Shown: positions 26,141-35,429 of the stretch, one piece after another
Layout: the number at the start of each line of letters is the position of its first letter
How positions within the stretch are numbered: the first letter of the stretch is position 1
Notes under the pieces: model-generated
The model's database searches: none
What the model was told of the DNA's origin: nothing
Seen by the model: the letters and a program-made list of their open reading frames with translations, nothing else
Assembly: GCF_002266285.1 (NCBI RefSeq)
Contig: NZ_NPMS01000001.1
Span: forward strand, 558,001 to 622,000
DNA: 64,000 nucleotides
Origin: Virgibacillus indicus
GTDB lineage: Bacteria > Bacillota > Bacilli > Bacillales > Amphibacillaceae
Direction of reading: 5' to 3'
Made by a program: the position numbers and the translations under genes

Positions 26141-27273
26141 AGAAAATTGGAATAACCTGTTATCCATCTGTAGGAGGTTCAGGTGTAATCGCAACAGAAC
26201 TTGGTATGCTTTTAGCAGATCAAGGACATGAAATTCACTTTATTACTTCCAGTGTACCTTTTCGATTAAATAGAATTCATCCTAAAATTTATTATCATGA
26301 AGTGGAACTGAATCATTATCCTGTATTTCAATACCCACCATATGATTTGGCTCTTGCCTCAAGAATGGCAGAGGTAATTGACAGAGAAAAGCTTGATATT
26401 CTTCACGTGCATTATGCTGTTCCTCATGCAATTTGCGCAATACTAGCTAGAGATATCGCTGAACATGATGTGAAAATAGTAACCACCTTGCATGGTACAG
26501 ATATCACTGTCCTGGGAATAGATAATACGTTTAAAAAGATGATTAAGTATGGAATTGAACAATCCGATGCAGTGACTGCAGTTTCACATAGTCTGATAAA
26601 ACAAACGTTGGAGATGCTTCAGATAAATAAAGACATTGCCGTCATTTATAATTTTGTAAATGAAAAAGAATATTTTAAAGAAGAACTTCCATCAATTAAA
26701 GAACAATACGGTATAAAAAATGAAGAAAAAGTAATTATTCATATATCAAATTTTCGTAAAGTAAAACGAATTCAAGATGTTATTCACACATTTCATAAAA
26801 TCCAGCGCCACTGCAAAAGTAAACTTTTGCTGATAGGGGATGGACCCGAATACTCAGCTGCCACGCAATTAGTAGCTGATCTGAATTTGGATGATAAAGT
26901 ATTATTTTTGGGGAAACAGAAAAATATTAGCGATCTCTTATCCATTTCCGATTTAAAATTACTATTATCCGAAAAGGAAAGTTTTGGTCTAGTATTATTA
27001 GAAGCTATGTCCTGTGAGGTTCCATGTATCGGAACTAATGTTGGAGGCATTCCTGAAGTAATTATTCACGGAGAAACGGGATATCTGGTTGATTTAGGCG
27101 ATTTAGACAGTGCGGCAGAGTACTCCATTCAATTATTAAACGACGAACAAAAACTGAAAGAACTCTCAGAGAATGCATATAACCATGCCAGGAAACACTT
27201 TCATTCAAATAATATAGTTAACCAGTATAATGAGCTATATGATAAAGTATTAAGTAATAATGAAAATTGGTGA
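26137..27273 (+). CDS. bshA: N-acetyl-alpha-D-glucosaminyl L-malate synthase
   Basis: GT4-family glycosyltransferase for the first step of bacillithiol synthesis (UDP-GlcNAc plus L-malate). It is 378 aa, with the N-terminal ITCYPSVGGSGVIATELG loop and the donor-site EKESFGLVLLEAM motif. The ATG overlaps dapB. The mgsA and bshB1 genes that lie between dapB and bshA in B. subtilis are absent here. Confidence 0.95.
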   Translation: MKKIGITCYPSVGGSGVIATELGMLLADQGHEIHFITSSVPFRLNRIHPKIYYHEVELNHYPVFQYPPYDLALASRMAEVIDREKLDILHVHYAVPHAICAILARDIAEHDVKIVTTLHGTDITVLGIDNTFKKMIKYGIEQSDAVTAVSHSLIKQTLEMLQINKDIAVIYNFVNEKEYFKEELPSIKEQYGIKNEEKVIIHISNFRKVKRIQDVIHTFHKIQRHCKSKLLLIGDGPEYSAATQLVADLNLDDKVLFLGKQKNISDLLSISDLKLLLSEKESFGLVLLEAMSCEVPCIGTNVGGIPEVIIHGETGYLVDLGDLDSAAEYSIQLLNDEQKLKELSENAYNHARKHFHSNNIVNQYNELYDKVLSNNENW

Positions 27274-27278
27274 AAACA

Positions 27279-28481
27279 ATGCTGACAGAACCTTTTCTTG
27301 CTGCTAAAGAAATATTAGACAAGATTGAACAGAACAACCATCAGGCATTTTTCGTTGGTGGAAGTGTTCGTGATTTTTTACTTAATCGTTCAATAGGTGA
27401 TATTGATATTGCTACTTCTGCAACACCCGGTCTGATCAAACAGATCTTTGATAAAGTAATCCCTGTTGGCATCGAACATGGCACTGTTATTGTGCGGCAT
27501 AATAAGGAGTCCTATGAAGTTACAACATTTCGTATTGATGGTGATTATTCGGACAAAAGGCACCCTGATTCTGTCAAATTTATAGATAAAATAGAAAAGG
27601 ATCTCGAAAGAAGAGATTTTACCATTAACGCATTGGCAATGGATAAGAATGGAACTGTTATTGACTTATTCGATGGAAAGAAAGATTTACAGCATAGTGT
27701 TATCCGTACTGTTGGGAATGGATTTGAAAGGTTTACAGAGGATCCATTGCGGATTATTCGTGCACTGCGTTTTTCGAGTCAATTGGGCTTTACAATCGAT
27801 CCCGAAACAGTTGTTCAAATGAAAGAGATAAAGCAGGAAATCGATAACCTTGCCATTGAAAGAATTACCAATGAAATTACTAAATTATTTAAAGGCAGCT
27901 TTATTAATATTGGAATTGCTTATTTGAAACGTACGGAAGTATTCAAGCATCTTCCTGTATTGCGCGATCATCAGCATATTATTGAACATCTGCCAAAATC
28001 CTTAAAATCATTGTATTCTTTTGGAGAGGTAATCGCATTATTTAATCACATTGAACCATCGATTGATGCCGCATTTTGGGTAAAGGATTGGAAATGCTCC
28101 AATAGAACAAAACAAGAAGCCATCCAGTTAATCGAGGCATTACGCTATTTTTCAGCCAATGGACTTGATTCATTGCTTGTGTATAGATTGGACCCTGAAT
28201 ATTATCATGGATTCTTCAGACTCTCGGAAATTTTATATCCAAATAATTCCGCCCATATAGACGGGATTGAGCACCTTTATAAAAAGCTGCCGATTCTGGC
28301 AAAAAGTGATTTAGCAGTACGCGGCAATGACATTATTGATTTATTTCCAAATCTAAATAAGGGCCCCTGGCTTCAGGAAATCATCAGTAAACTTGAACAT
28401 GAAGTTGTATTGGGAAATCTTAAAAATACAAAAAAAGATCTAAAGGAATGGATAAAATGGAATCCACCCGAAATAAATTAA
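27279..28481 (+). CDS. cca: CCA tRNA nucleotidyltransferase
   Basis: Adds or repairs the 3' CCA of tRNAs without a nucleic acid template. The nucleotidyltransferase core GGSVRDFLLNRSIGDIDIAT and the nucleotide-recognition segment RRDFTINALAMD are present, then the neck and body helices. The start is uncertain: ATG 27279 is preferred, with a weak TTGGTGA; GTG 27270 overlaps the bshA stop. It is about 400 aa and overlaps birA by 25 bp. Confidence 0.95.
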   Translation: MLTEPFLAAKEILDKIEQNNHQAFFVGGSVRDFLLNRSIGDIDIATSATPGLIKQIFDKVIPVGIEHGTVIVRHNKESYEVTTFRIDGDYSDKRHPDSVKFIDKIEKDLERRDFTINALAMDKNGTVIDLFDGKKDLQHSVIRTVGNGFERFTEDPLRIIRALRFSSQLGFTIDPETVVQMKEIKQEIDNLAIERITNEITKLFKGSFINIGIAYLKRTEVFKHLPVLRDHQHIIEHLPKSLKSLYSFGEVIALFNHIEPSIDAAFWVKDWKCSNRTKQEAIQLIEALRYFSANGLDSLLVYRLDPEYYHGFFRLSEILYPNNSAHIDGIEHLYKKLPILAKSDLAVRGNDIIDLFPNLNKGPWLQEIISKLEHEVVLGNLKNTKKDLKEWIKWNPPEIN

Positions 28482-29446
28482 TTGACTTATTAGCGAATAA
28501 TGGGGAGCAGTATATATCCGGACAATTATTATCAGAACGATTAGGTGTTTCTCGAAGTGCAATCTGGAAGCATATGAAAAAACTTGAAGAGGACGGCTAT
28601 CGAATTGAAGCAAAATCAAATAAGGGATACCGCATTATAAGCTTTCCTGATAAATTGAGTGAAAATACCCTGCAATGGGGTTTACATACGAAATGGCTTG
28701 GAAAAAAAGTCATACATAAACAGTCAACTCCCTCCACACAAATAATTGCCCATCAGGCCGCACAAGAGAATGCAGATCATGGAACAATTATAATAGCTGA
28801 CGAGCAGACGAATGGAAGAGGCAGAATGAGCCGCAGCTGGCACTCTGCAAAGGGGAAGGGAATATGGCTAAGCATTATTCTAAGACCGAGTATCCTGCCA
28901 TACCTGGCACCACAGCTAACATTGTTAACAGCTACCGTACTGGCTGATGTTTTCAGCTCCTATACAAATACGGAACCATTGATCAAATGGCCAAATGATA
29001 TTTTATTAGAAAATAAAAAAACTGCGGGAATATTAACGGAAATGCAGGCGGAACAGGATCAGATTCAATATGTTGTTATTGGCATGGGAATTAATGTAAA
29101 TCAAGAAAATAAGGAACTTCCTGAGGATATAAAAGATAAAGCAACTTCATTGGCAATAAAAACTGGTAAACACTGGCCGATTAAGGAAATCATTCAGGAG
29201 ATTTTAATCACATTTGAAAAGGCATATGATTCCTACATAGAAAATGGTTTCCCGGAGGTTAAGGAAAAATGGGAAAGCTATGGATTTAAAATGGGGGAGG
29301 TTATTTTCATAAAAACATTACGCGAACAATTTAAAGCGACCTTTTCAGGAATTGCGGATGATGGTGCATTACTTGTAAAAGAGAAGAATAAAACTCAAAA
29401 AAAACTGTATTCGGCAGAAATTGAGTGGTTCAAGAAAGGAGATTAA
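28457..29446 (+). CDS. birA: Bifunctional biotin ligase/biotin repressor
   Basis: Attaches biotin to acetyl-CoA and pyruvate carboxylases and, as biotinyl-AMP holo-repressor, controls biotin genes. An N-terminal winged HTH (about residues 1-62, LLSERLGVSRSAIWKHMKKL) precedes the ligase domain with NGRGRMSRSWHS and IKWPNDILL. The start is ATG 28457 behind AAAGGA; ATG 28448 is too close. It is 329 aa. Confidence 0.95.
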   Translation: MESTRNKLIDLLANNGEQYISGQLLSERLGVSRSAIWKHMKKLEEDGYRIEAKSNKGYRIISFPDKLSENTLQWGLHTKWLGKKVIHKQSTPSTQIIAHQAAQENADHGTIIIADEQTNGRGRMSRSWHSAKGKGIWLSIILRPSILPYLAPQLTLLTATVLADVFSSYTNTEPLIKWPNDILLENKKTAGILTEMQAEQDQIQYVVIGMGINVNQENKELPEDIKDKATSLAIKTGKHWPIKEIIQEILITFEKAYDSYIENGFPEVKEKWESYGFKMGEVIFIKTLREQFKATFSGIADDGALLVKEKNKTQKKLYSAEIEWFKKGD

Positions 29447-29449
29447 ATT

Positions 29450-30271
29450 ATGCTAAGCAGACTGGATTTGCAAAAAATGAAAGAAAATAAAGAAAAAATA
29501 TCCATGTTAACCGCATATGATTACCCTTCAGCAAAAGCAGCAGAAAAATCAGGTGTCGATATGATACTTGTTGGAGACTCATTAGGGATGGTTGTACTTG
29601 GTTACTCCTCTACAGTTCAGGTAACAGTTGAGGACATGATCCACCACGCAAAGGCAGTTAGGCGAGGGGCACCAAATACATACACTGTTGTGGATATGCC
29701 ATTTATGTCTTATCATATCTCCATTGAAGAGTCTTTAACTAATGCACGCGCTATCTTTCAAAAGACAGAAGCCCAGGCACTAAAAGTTGAAGGTGCTTCT
29801 AAGGAGGTTTTAGAGTTAATCAAACGGCTTACAGAAGCTGGGATTCCCGTGGTGGCCCATCTTGGTTTAACTCCACAATCGGTAAATGTATTGGGTGGAT
29901 ACAAAGTGCAAGGGAAAGATAAAGAAACTGCCAGAAAGCTGCTTGATGATTCAGTAAAAGTTGCTGAACATGGTGCGGTTTCCATAGTCTTGGAATGTGT
30001 TCCTAAAGAACTTGCCGAAATCATTACGAAAGAGGTAAATATTCCGACTATTGGGATTGGAGCCGGGGCAGATTGTGATGGCCAGGTATTGGTATATCAC
30101 GATATATTAAAATATGGTGTGGACCGATTGCCTAAATTTGTTAAACCCTATACAGATTTTAATAAACACGGTGAAGAAGCGGTGAAATCCTATGTATCAG
30201 AAGTGAAAAATGGATCTTTCCCAACAGATGCCCAATCATTTTTAATGAAAGATAAAAGTTTATTACCTTAA
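29450..30271 (+). CDS. panB: 3-Methyl-2-oxobutanoate hydroxymethyltransferase
   Basis: First committed step of pantothenate synthesis, making ketopantoate with 5,10-methylene-THF. It is 273 aa. Metal and substrate motifs include [12 protein letters not shown] and [15 protein letters not shown] precedes the ATG, only 3 bp after birA. First gene of panBCD. Confidence 0.97.
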   Translation: MLSRLDLQKMKENKEKISMLTAYDYPSAKAAEKSGVDMILVGDSLGMVVLGYSSTVQVTVEDMIHHAKAVRRGAPNTYTVVDMPFMSYHISIEESLTNARAIFQKTEAQALKVEGASKEVLELIKRLTEAGIPVVAHLGLTPQSVNVLGGYKVQGKDKETARKLLDDSVKVAEHGAVSIVLECVPKELAEIITKEVNIPTIGIGAGADCDGQVLVYHDILKYGVDRLPKFVKPYTDFNKHGEEAVKSYVSEVKNGSFPTDAQSFLMKDKSLLP

Positions 30272-30282
30272 AGAGGGATAAT

Positions 30283-31146
30283 ATGAAAGTTATTCGTTCG
30301 ATTAATTCGATACAAAAGCAAATGACAGACCTGATAAAACAAGGAAAACAAATCGGTTTTGTACCCACAATGGGCTTTTTCCATGAAGGGCATATCAGTC
30401 TTATGCGACAGGCTAGAAATGATAATGATATTGTAATTACAAGTATTTTTGTTAATCCATTGCAGTTTGGGCCAAGTGAAGATTTTGAACAGTATCCGCG
30501 AAATGAAGAAAAGGATGCAAAAATTGCAGAGGAAATTGATGTTGATTATTTGTTCATGCCAGATGTTTCTGAGATGTATCCTGAAAAAATGTCTATTGAT
30601 ATATCTATTAATAATCGTGTCAATGTACTTTGCGGAAGATCACGTCCGGGACACTTTGATGGGGTTATAACTGTTCTGACCAAATTGTTTAACATCGTGA
30701 GACCTGACAAAGTATATTTTGGCATGAAAGATGCACAGCAGGTTGCTGTTGTAGATGCACTTATTACGAATCTGAATTTCCCTATAGAATTAATTGGTTT
30801 GCCAACAGTCAGAGAAGGGGATGGGCTGGCGAAAAGCAGCCGGAATGTGTACCTAAAAGACGGGGAACGTTCGGAAGCAATCTGGCTTTCAAAAGCTTTG
30901 ATAAAAGGACAGGAATTAGTTGTTGACGGGGAGAAAAATCCTGATATTATTGTTAAAGAGGTAATTAATACGCTGAAACAACAAACGAATTCAAAGCTGG
31001 ATTACGTTGAGTTATTAAGCTATCCCGAGCTGCAGCCCGTTTCTGTAATTAATGAGCAAGTAATATTGGCAGCGGCAGTTTATTTTGAACGAGCAAGGTT
31101 AATTGATAATCTGATTTTTGACAGCGAAGGCAGACTAAATAAGTAA
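30283..31146 (+). CDS. panC: Pantothenate synthetase (pantoate-beta-alanine ligase)
   Basis: Joins pantoate and beta-alanine using ATP. It is 287 aa. HIGH-type motif in [18 protein letters not shown], nucleotide-binding [11 protein letters not shown] and KSSRNVYL are present. It follows panB by 11 bp with AAGAGGG. Confidence 0.97.
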   Translation: MKVIRSINSIQKQMTDLIKQGKQIGFVPTMGFFHEGHISLMRQARNDNDIVITSIFVNPLQFGPSEDFEQYPRNEEKDAKIAEEIDVDYLFMPDVSEMYPEKMSIDISINNRVNVLCGRSRPGHFDGVITVLTKLFNIVRPDKVYFGMKDAQQVAVVDALITNLNFPIELIGLPTVREGDGLAKSSRNVYLKDGERSEAIWLSKALIKGQELVVDGEKNPDIIVKEVINTLKQQTNSKLDYVELLSYPELQPVSVINEQVILAAAVYFERARLIDNLIFDSEGRLNK

Positions 31147-31165
31147 TAATTCAGGAGGAAGTTTT

Positions 31166-31555
31166 ATGTTTCGCACTATGATGAAGGCAAAAATTCATCG
31201 GGCAATCGTTACGGAAGCAAATTTAAATTATGTTGGCAGTGTTACAATTGACGAGTCTATTCTGGAACAAGTTGATATTCTGCCACATGAGAAAGTTCAA
31301 ATAGTAAACAATAATAATGGAGCTCGTCTGGAGACATATGTAATTCCTGGAGAAAGAGGTTCTGGAGTGATATGTCTGAATGGTGCTGCTGCAAGACTAG
31401 TACAAAAAGGGGACACTGTCATAATTGTTGCTTATGCCCTTATTTCAAATGATGAACTTTCAGATTTTAAACCAAAGGTTGCGATAATGAATGAACAGAA
31501 TAAGGTTGAACAGCTTATTGAACAGGAACCTCCTCTAACTGAAATGTCGAACTAG
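31166..31555 (+). CDS. panD: Aspartate 1-decarboxylase (pyruvoyl enzyme)
   Basis: Makes beta-alanine from aspartate after self-cleavage at Gly24-Ser25 (YVGS), which creates the pyruvoyl group. It is 129 aa; [19 protein letters not shown] and the Tyr of [13 protein letters not shown] are conserved. Last gene of panBCD; a terminator follows. Confidence 0.97.
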   Translation: MFRTMMKAKIHRAIVTEANLNYVGSVTIDESILEQVDILPHEKVQIVNNNNGARLETYVIPGERGSGVICLNGAAARLVQKGDTVIIVAYALISNDELSDFKPKVAIMNEQNKVEQLIEQEPPLTEMSN

Positions 31556-31561
31556 GATATA

Positions 31562-31601
31562 TAAAACTCTTATCAGTTATAGCGGATAAGGGTTTTTATT
31601 A
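31562..31601 (+). terminator. Intrinsic terminator of panBCD
   Basis: AAACTCTTATC pairs with GATAAGGGTTT (one G-T), followed by TTATT. Confidence 0.8.
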
Positions 31602-31604
31602 AGG

Positions 31605-31648
31605 AAGTTCAAAAAGCCACTAAATTATAAGTGGAAACTTTTTGAAAA
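31605..31648. repeat. Mini-palindrome with GTTCAAAAAG ends
   Basis: GTTCAAAAAGCCAC (31607-31620) pairs with GTGG-AAA-CTTTTTGAA (31631-31645) with a 3-nt bulge around TAAATTATAA. The ends match the terminal repeats of the larger element at 37933-38176. It lies between panD and dinG. Confidence 0.6.
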
Positions 31649-31694
31649 CATTTATTAATAAAGCATGTAGCAGGAAAGAAAGTCAGGTGGAAAT

Positions 31695-34496
31695 ATGGAT
31701 AAATTTGTGGTCATTGATCTGGAAACAACAGGACATTCCGCAGTTAAAGATGATAAAATTATTGAAATCGGTATCGTTGTCATTGAAGGGAATGCAATAA
31801 CCGATAATTTCTCCACCTTGCTGAACCCGGAAAAGCCAATTCCGCCATTTATTTCCAATCTAACAGGAATTATGGATAAGGATGTCAAAGGCGCACCAAC
31901 CTTTCAGGAAAAAGCAAATGAAATAATTGATATATTCCGTGATGGATACCTAATCGCACATAATGTTCCATTCGATTTAGGTTTTTTAAATACCGAACTG
32001 AGTAAAAATGGGTTTAAGCCATTATCTAATCCGGTTCTTGATACCGTAGAACTGTCACGGATACTTTATCCTAAATCCCCCAGTTTCAAATTAGGACAAT
32101 TAGCCGAATTTCTGGAAATCAGTCATAACGACCCACACAGGGCATTGTCAGATGCATATGTCACTGCCAAATTATTTTTACTCCTAAAAGAGAAATTGGA
32201 AACTATGCCTTTTGAAACCATTGATCATTTATTGAAACTTGAAAAGATGTTCAAATCAGATCTTTATCAATTATTTAATGAGAGATATGAAGCGTTGGCA
32301 TTTTCCACCAATGAACCTGAGCATATTACTTCTTATAGAGGACTGGCTTTTAAACATATTCCAGAACCCCAAGATATCCAAGAGGAAGCCGACCGTTCCT
32401 TTGGTGATTTTCTCGATGCTGTTTATGAGGAAAACGGGTCAATGAAGCAGCATATGAAGAATTATGAAAAAAGAAATGGGCAGCGGGAAATGTCTGAAAC
32501 GATATATGATGCATTTCAATTACATAAACATTCACTAATCGAGGCTGAAACCGGTACAGGAAAATCACTAGCATATTTGCTGCCTGCTGTTTATGATGCA
32601 AAAAAGACGAAGCATCGAATTGTTATCAGTACACATACAACCCAATTACAGTCACAGCTTTTAGATGAAGAAATACCTTTAATCCAAAAACTGACACCTT
32701 TTCCCTTCAGGGCTGCATTATTAAAAGGGAAAAGCCATTACATCAGTCTTGAAAAGTTTGAGCGAACACTGAATTTCGAACAGACGGATAATTATGACAT
32801 TGCTTTGACAAAGGCAATGATACTCGTTTGGCTGACTGAGACTGAAACCGGGGATATTGATGAAATTCACCTTCCTGCAAGTGGTTATCCATTTTATAAA
32901 CGGGTTGCCACAGACAGTGAAGGTTATATTGATCCGTATTCTCCATGGTTTGCACATTCTTATTATCAAAAAGCGCGCAGGCGAGCACAAAAAGCCGATA
33001 TTGTAATAACCAATCATGCATTATTATGTACAGATATGTTTAATGACTATCAGTTTCTGCCAGCGTATGACAAGGTTATTATTGATGAGGCACATCATTT
33101 GGAAGAGACTGCTTCAAGACATTATGGGTTAAAGCTGGATTATGTTAATATGCAGTTTATTCTCAATCAGATAGGAACTGCTGAGGAAACAAAGTCTCTT
33201 GGCAGAATTTTAGCTAAACATTCTTATGACAGCAAAGAATTACCTTTGGAAAAATGGGACGATATTTTTGCGAAGACAAAATATGAATTGGATGACTTAT
33301 TTCATTTTTTATTTCAATATGTTGTAAACAGACAACGGAAAAATAAATCACTGAGTGATATTGGAAGAACACAATACAGGTTTGAAGCTGATAAAGAAGA
33401 TCCTGACAGCTGGAATAGCCTATTAGAAATGGTGACAAGGCTTACGTTTTTCCTGCGTGACTTAATTCATATTCTGGCTATAATCGAACAGTACTTCGAA
33501 AAGAGTGAAGTTCTGGATAAATTTGATAAAGATGAATTTAAATTAAATACACAGCTCCTGCAATCATTTATTGACCGGATGGAACAATTATTCCTAACAG
33601 AGAATGAAATTGATCAAATCAAATGGATTGAAGCCGAAACATTGAGCGCTAGAAATGCGGTTTATCTATATAGTGAACCAACTGATATTTCTAATTTACT
33701 GGCAAACGATTTTTTTGAGAAAAAACAAAGTGTAATTTTAACAAGTGCTACGTTAACAATGAAAAATTCATTTACTTATATTCAGAAAAGGCTCGGTTTA
33801 TCAGCTGACAGGCTGCTGACAAAGAAAATCAATTCTCCATTTTACTATGATGAGCAGCTTCAGCTGATGGTGCCGAATGATTTTCCGGATATTAAGCATG
33901 GAGATTTGGAACATTTTATTTATGCGACTTGTGAAGCAATCCTTTCACTGGCAGAAATTACGAGTGGCAGGATGCTGGTACTGTTTACTTCCTATGATAT
34001 GCTCCGGAAATCGTACAGATTGCTTAAAGAAACAATGGACACAACAAAGTATGTACTGATTGCCCAAGGTATTTCCAGTGGAAGCAGGACCAGATTAAAG
34101 AAAAATTTTCAAACCTTTGAACAGGCAATTTTACTTGGAACAAGCTCTTTTTGGGAGGGTGTGGACATACCTGGAGATGATCTGTCATGCCTGATGATTG
34201 TACGTCTCCCGTTCCAGCCACCGGATCATCCAATTTACGAAGCCAAATCGAATTATTTAAAAGAAGAGGGGAAAAATGCATTTTTTGAGTTATCCCTGCC
34301 AAACGCAGTAATTCGTTTTAAACAAGGATTTGGAAGGCTGATCCGTTCAAGCAATGACCGCGGGATTGTCTTTGTTTGTGATGCGCGAATTATCAAAGCC
34401 CGCTATGGAAAATACTTTACCGAATCTATTCCCAGTGTTCCGATTACATTCGAGTCCACCCACCATATTATGGAAAAAGCAAAAGAGTGGTTCTAA
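31695..34496 (+). CDS. dinG: DinG-family protein with N-terminal DEDDh exonuclease domain
   Basis: A 933-aa DNA repair protein. Domain 1 (about 1-180) is a 3'-5' exonuclease: DLETTG, HNVPFDLGF and HRALSD provide the DEDDh residues. Domain 2 is an XPD/DinG-like ATPase: Walker A AETGTGKSLAYLLP, DEAH box DEAHHLEE, and motifs FWEGVDIPG and GFGRLIRS. The four cysteines of the iron-sulfur domain seen in E. coli DinG are absent (KGKSHYISLEKF stands where the first Cys is expected), as in the S. aureus type that acts as a nuclease. AGGTGG precedes the ATG. Confidence 0.95.
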   Translation: MDKFVVIDLETTGHSAVKDDKIIEIGIVVIEGNAITDNFSTLLNPEKPIPPFISNLTGIMDKDVKGAPTFQEKANEIIDIFRDGYLIAHNVPFDLGFLNTELSKNGFKPLSNPVLDTVELSRILYPKSPSFKLGQLAEFLEISHNDPHRALSDAYVTAKLFLLLKEKLETMPFETIDHLLKLEKMFKSDLYQLFNERYEALAFSTNEPEHITSYRGLAFKHIPEPQDIQEEADRSFGDFLDAVYEENGSMKQHMKNYEKRNGQREMSETIYDAFQLHKHSLIEAETGTGKSLAYLLPAVYDAKKTKHRIVISTHTTQLQSQLLDEEIPLIQKLTPFPFRAALLKGKSHYISLEKFERTLNFEQTDNYDIALTKAMILVWLTETETGDIDEIHLPASGYPFYKRVATDSEGYIDPYSPWFAHSYYQKARRRAQKADIVITNHALLCTDMFNDYQFLPAYDKVIIDEAHHLEETASRHYGLKLDYVNMQFILNQIGTAEETKSLGRILAKHSYDSKELPLEKWDDIFAKTKYELDDLFHFLFQYVVNRQRKNKSLSDIGRTQYRFEADKEDPDSWNSLLEMVTRLTFFLRDLIHILAIIEQYFEKSEVLDKFDKDEFKLNTQLLQSFIDRMEQLFLTENEIDQIKWIEAETLSARNAVYLYSEPTDISNLLANDFFEKKQSVILTSATLTMKNSFTYIQKRLGLSADRLLTKKINSPFYYDEQLQLMVPNDFPDIKHGDLEHFIYATCEAILSLAEITSGRMLVLFTSYDMLRKSYRLLKETMDTTKYVLIAQGISSGSRTRLKKNFQTFEQAILLGTSSFWEGVDIPGDDLSCLMIVRLPFQPPDHPIYEAKSNYLKEEGKNAFFELSLPNAVIRFKQGFGRLIRSSNDRGIVFVCDARIIKARYGKYFTESIPSVPITFESTHHIMEKAKEWF

Positions 34497-34804
34497 AAAA
34501 GTTCTTTAGGCTGGAGACGGACTTAGCTGTTTATGTTAACTGCTTTCAATTTATTCTTTTTTATTTCAAAAAAGAAGGTTGTTCCACAAGGACTGACCAA
34601 GTGAGAACAACCAAATTGGTATGGGTCTGGAAAAATTTGTTGACATAAATAAAAATAAAACAAATTGCTTTTCATAATTGTTATACTGTATCTATGCTTT
34701 ATCTTATTCACTATCAACGTTATAATTAATATTTGTTAGTATGACTTATACTATGACTAGCAAATATTGATAATACATGAAGCTTTTATACCGTTGGGGA
34801 AAAG
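34497..34804. other. Intergenic region dinG-ypmA
   Basis: 308 bp. It holds a hairpin whose T-run is on the minus strand (34567-34612), a perfect TATAAT at 34721-34726 with only a weak -35 (TTTATC), and a 12-bp inverted repeat at 34728-34768. No ORF with a ribosome binding site was found. Confidence 0.6.
34728..34768. promoter_or_regulatory. Operator-like inverted repeat
   Basis: AATATTTGTTAG (34728-34739) and CTAGCAAATATT (34757-34768) match at 11 of 12 positions, with TAGTAT and ATACTA nested inside. It lies right after TATAAT (34721-34726), where a start-site operator would be. Confidence 0.4.
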
Positions 34805-34933
34805 ATGGATATGACATCAGCGGTACGGCTTCAATATTTATCAGAGACATATAAAAAAGTCGATACATTGGAAGAGGATAATAATGAACAGGCAATTTTC
34901 ACAATTTACAGAACCCAGATGGCTTACGATTAG
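34805..34933 (+). CDS. ypmA: Short YpmA-like (DUF4264) protein
   Basis: A 42-codon ORF (or 40 from ATG 34811, which is better spaced from GGGGA) ending 50 bp inside ypmB in another frame. The translated segments QYLSETYKKVDTL and EEDNNEQAIFTIYRT resemble the N- and C-terminal parts of YpmA, the small protein encoded at this spot in B. subtilis. The middle part I remember for the family, about 15 residues, is missing in frame. Family resemblance is from memory and should be tested. Confidence 0.45.
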   Translation: MDMTSAVRLQYLSETYKKVDTLEEDNNEQAIFTIYRTQMAYD

Positions 34934-35414
34934 TTTGCTTATACTTTTTATTTTGATACTTTTCTGCAGTATATATGGTGTAATTTTGTATAATGACCTC
35001 AAAGACAGCAAAACTGCAGGCTATGATGAAACAAAAAACCAAATTTTAAATAATACATCGATTACAGAAATTGAAAAAATTGAACAGTTCAATGGTGCTG
35101 AAGCATATCACGTTATTTTCGGAAAAAATGAAAATGGTGAAAGGAAGATAATTTTCTACCCATTAAAAGGTAATGAAAAGAATCTGACTACCATTGATCA
35201 GTCTGAAATCATCCCAAGCAAAGAAATACTTGGACAATGGAATGGACAGTGCCAGGATTGTGAGTTGGTTAAAATAGTACCGGCACTGATAGAGGACGAA
35301 GCTTTATGGGAACTTACTTATCATAATAGTGCAAATCAATATATTATCGACTATTTTTCCATTTATGATGGGTCACGTTTTGAACAATATCGATTTAACC
35401 GTACTTTTAAATAG
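34884..35414 (+). CDS. ypmB: YpmB-like membrane-anchored protein (DUF5590/PepSY-type)
   Basis: A 176-aa protein with a short cytosolic start, one membrane helix (about residues 14-36, LTISLLILFILILFCSIYGVIL) and an outside domain with the PepSY-like repeat pattern (for example ALWELTYHNSANQYIIDYFSIYDG). Matches YpmB by position between dinG and aspB. Function unknown. GGAAGAGG precedes the ATG. Confidence 0.82.
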   Translation: MNRQFSQFTEPRWLTISLLILFILILFCSIYGVILYNDLKDSKTAGYDETKNQILNNTSITEIEKIEQFNGAEAYHVIFGKNENGERKIIFYPLKGNEKNLTTIDQSEIIPSKEILGQWNGQCQDCELVKIVPALIEDEALWELTYHNSANQYIIDYFSIYDGSRFEQYRFNRTFK

Positions 35415-35429
35415 AAGGGTGATTATACT

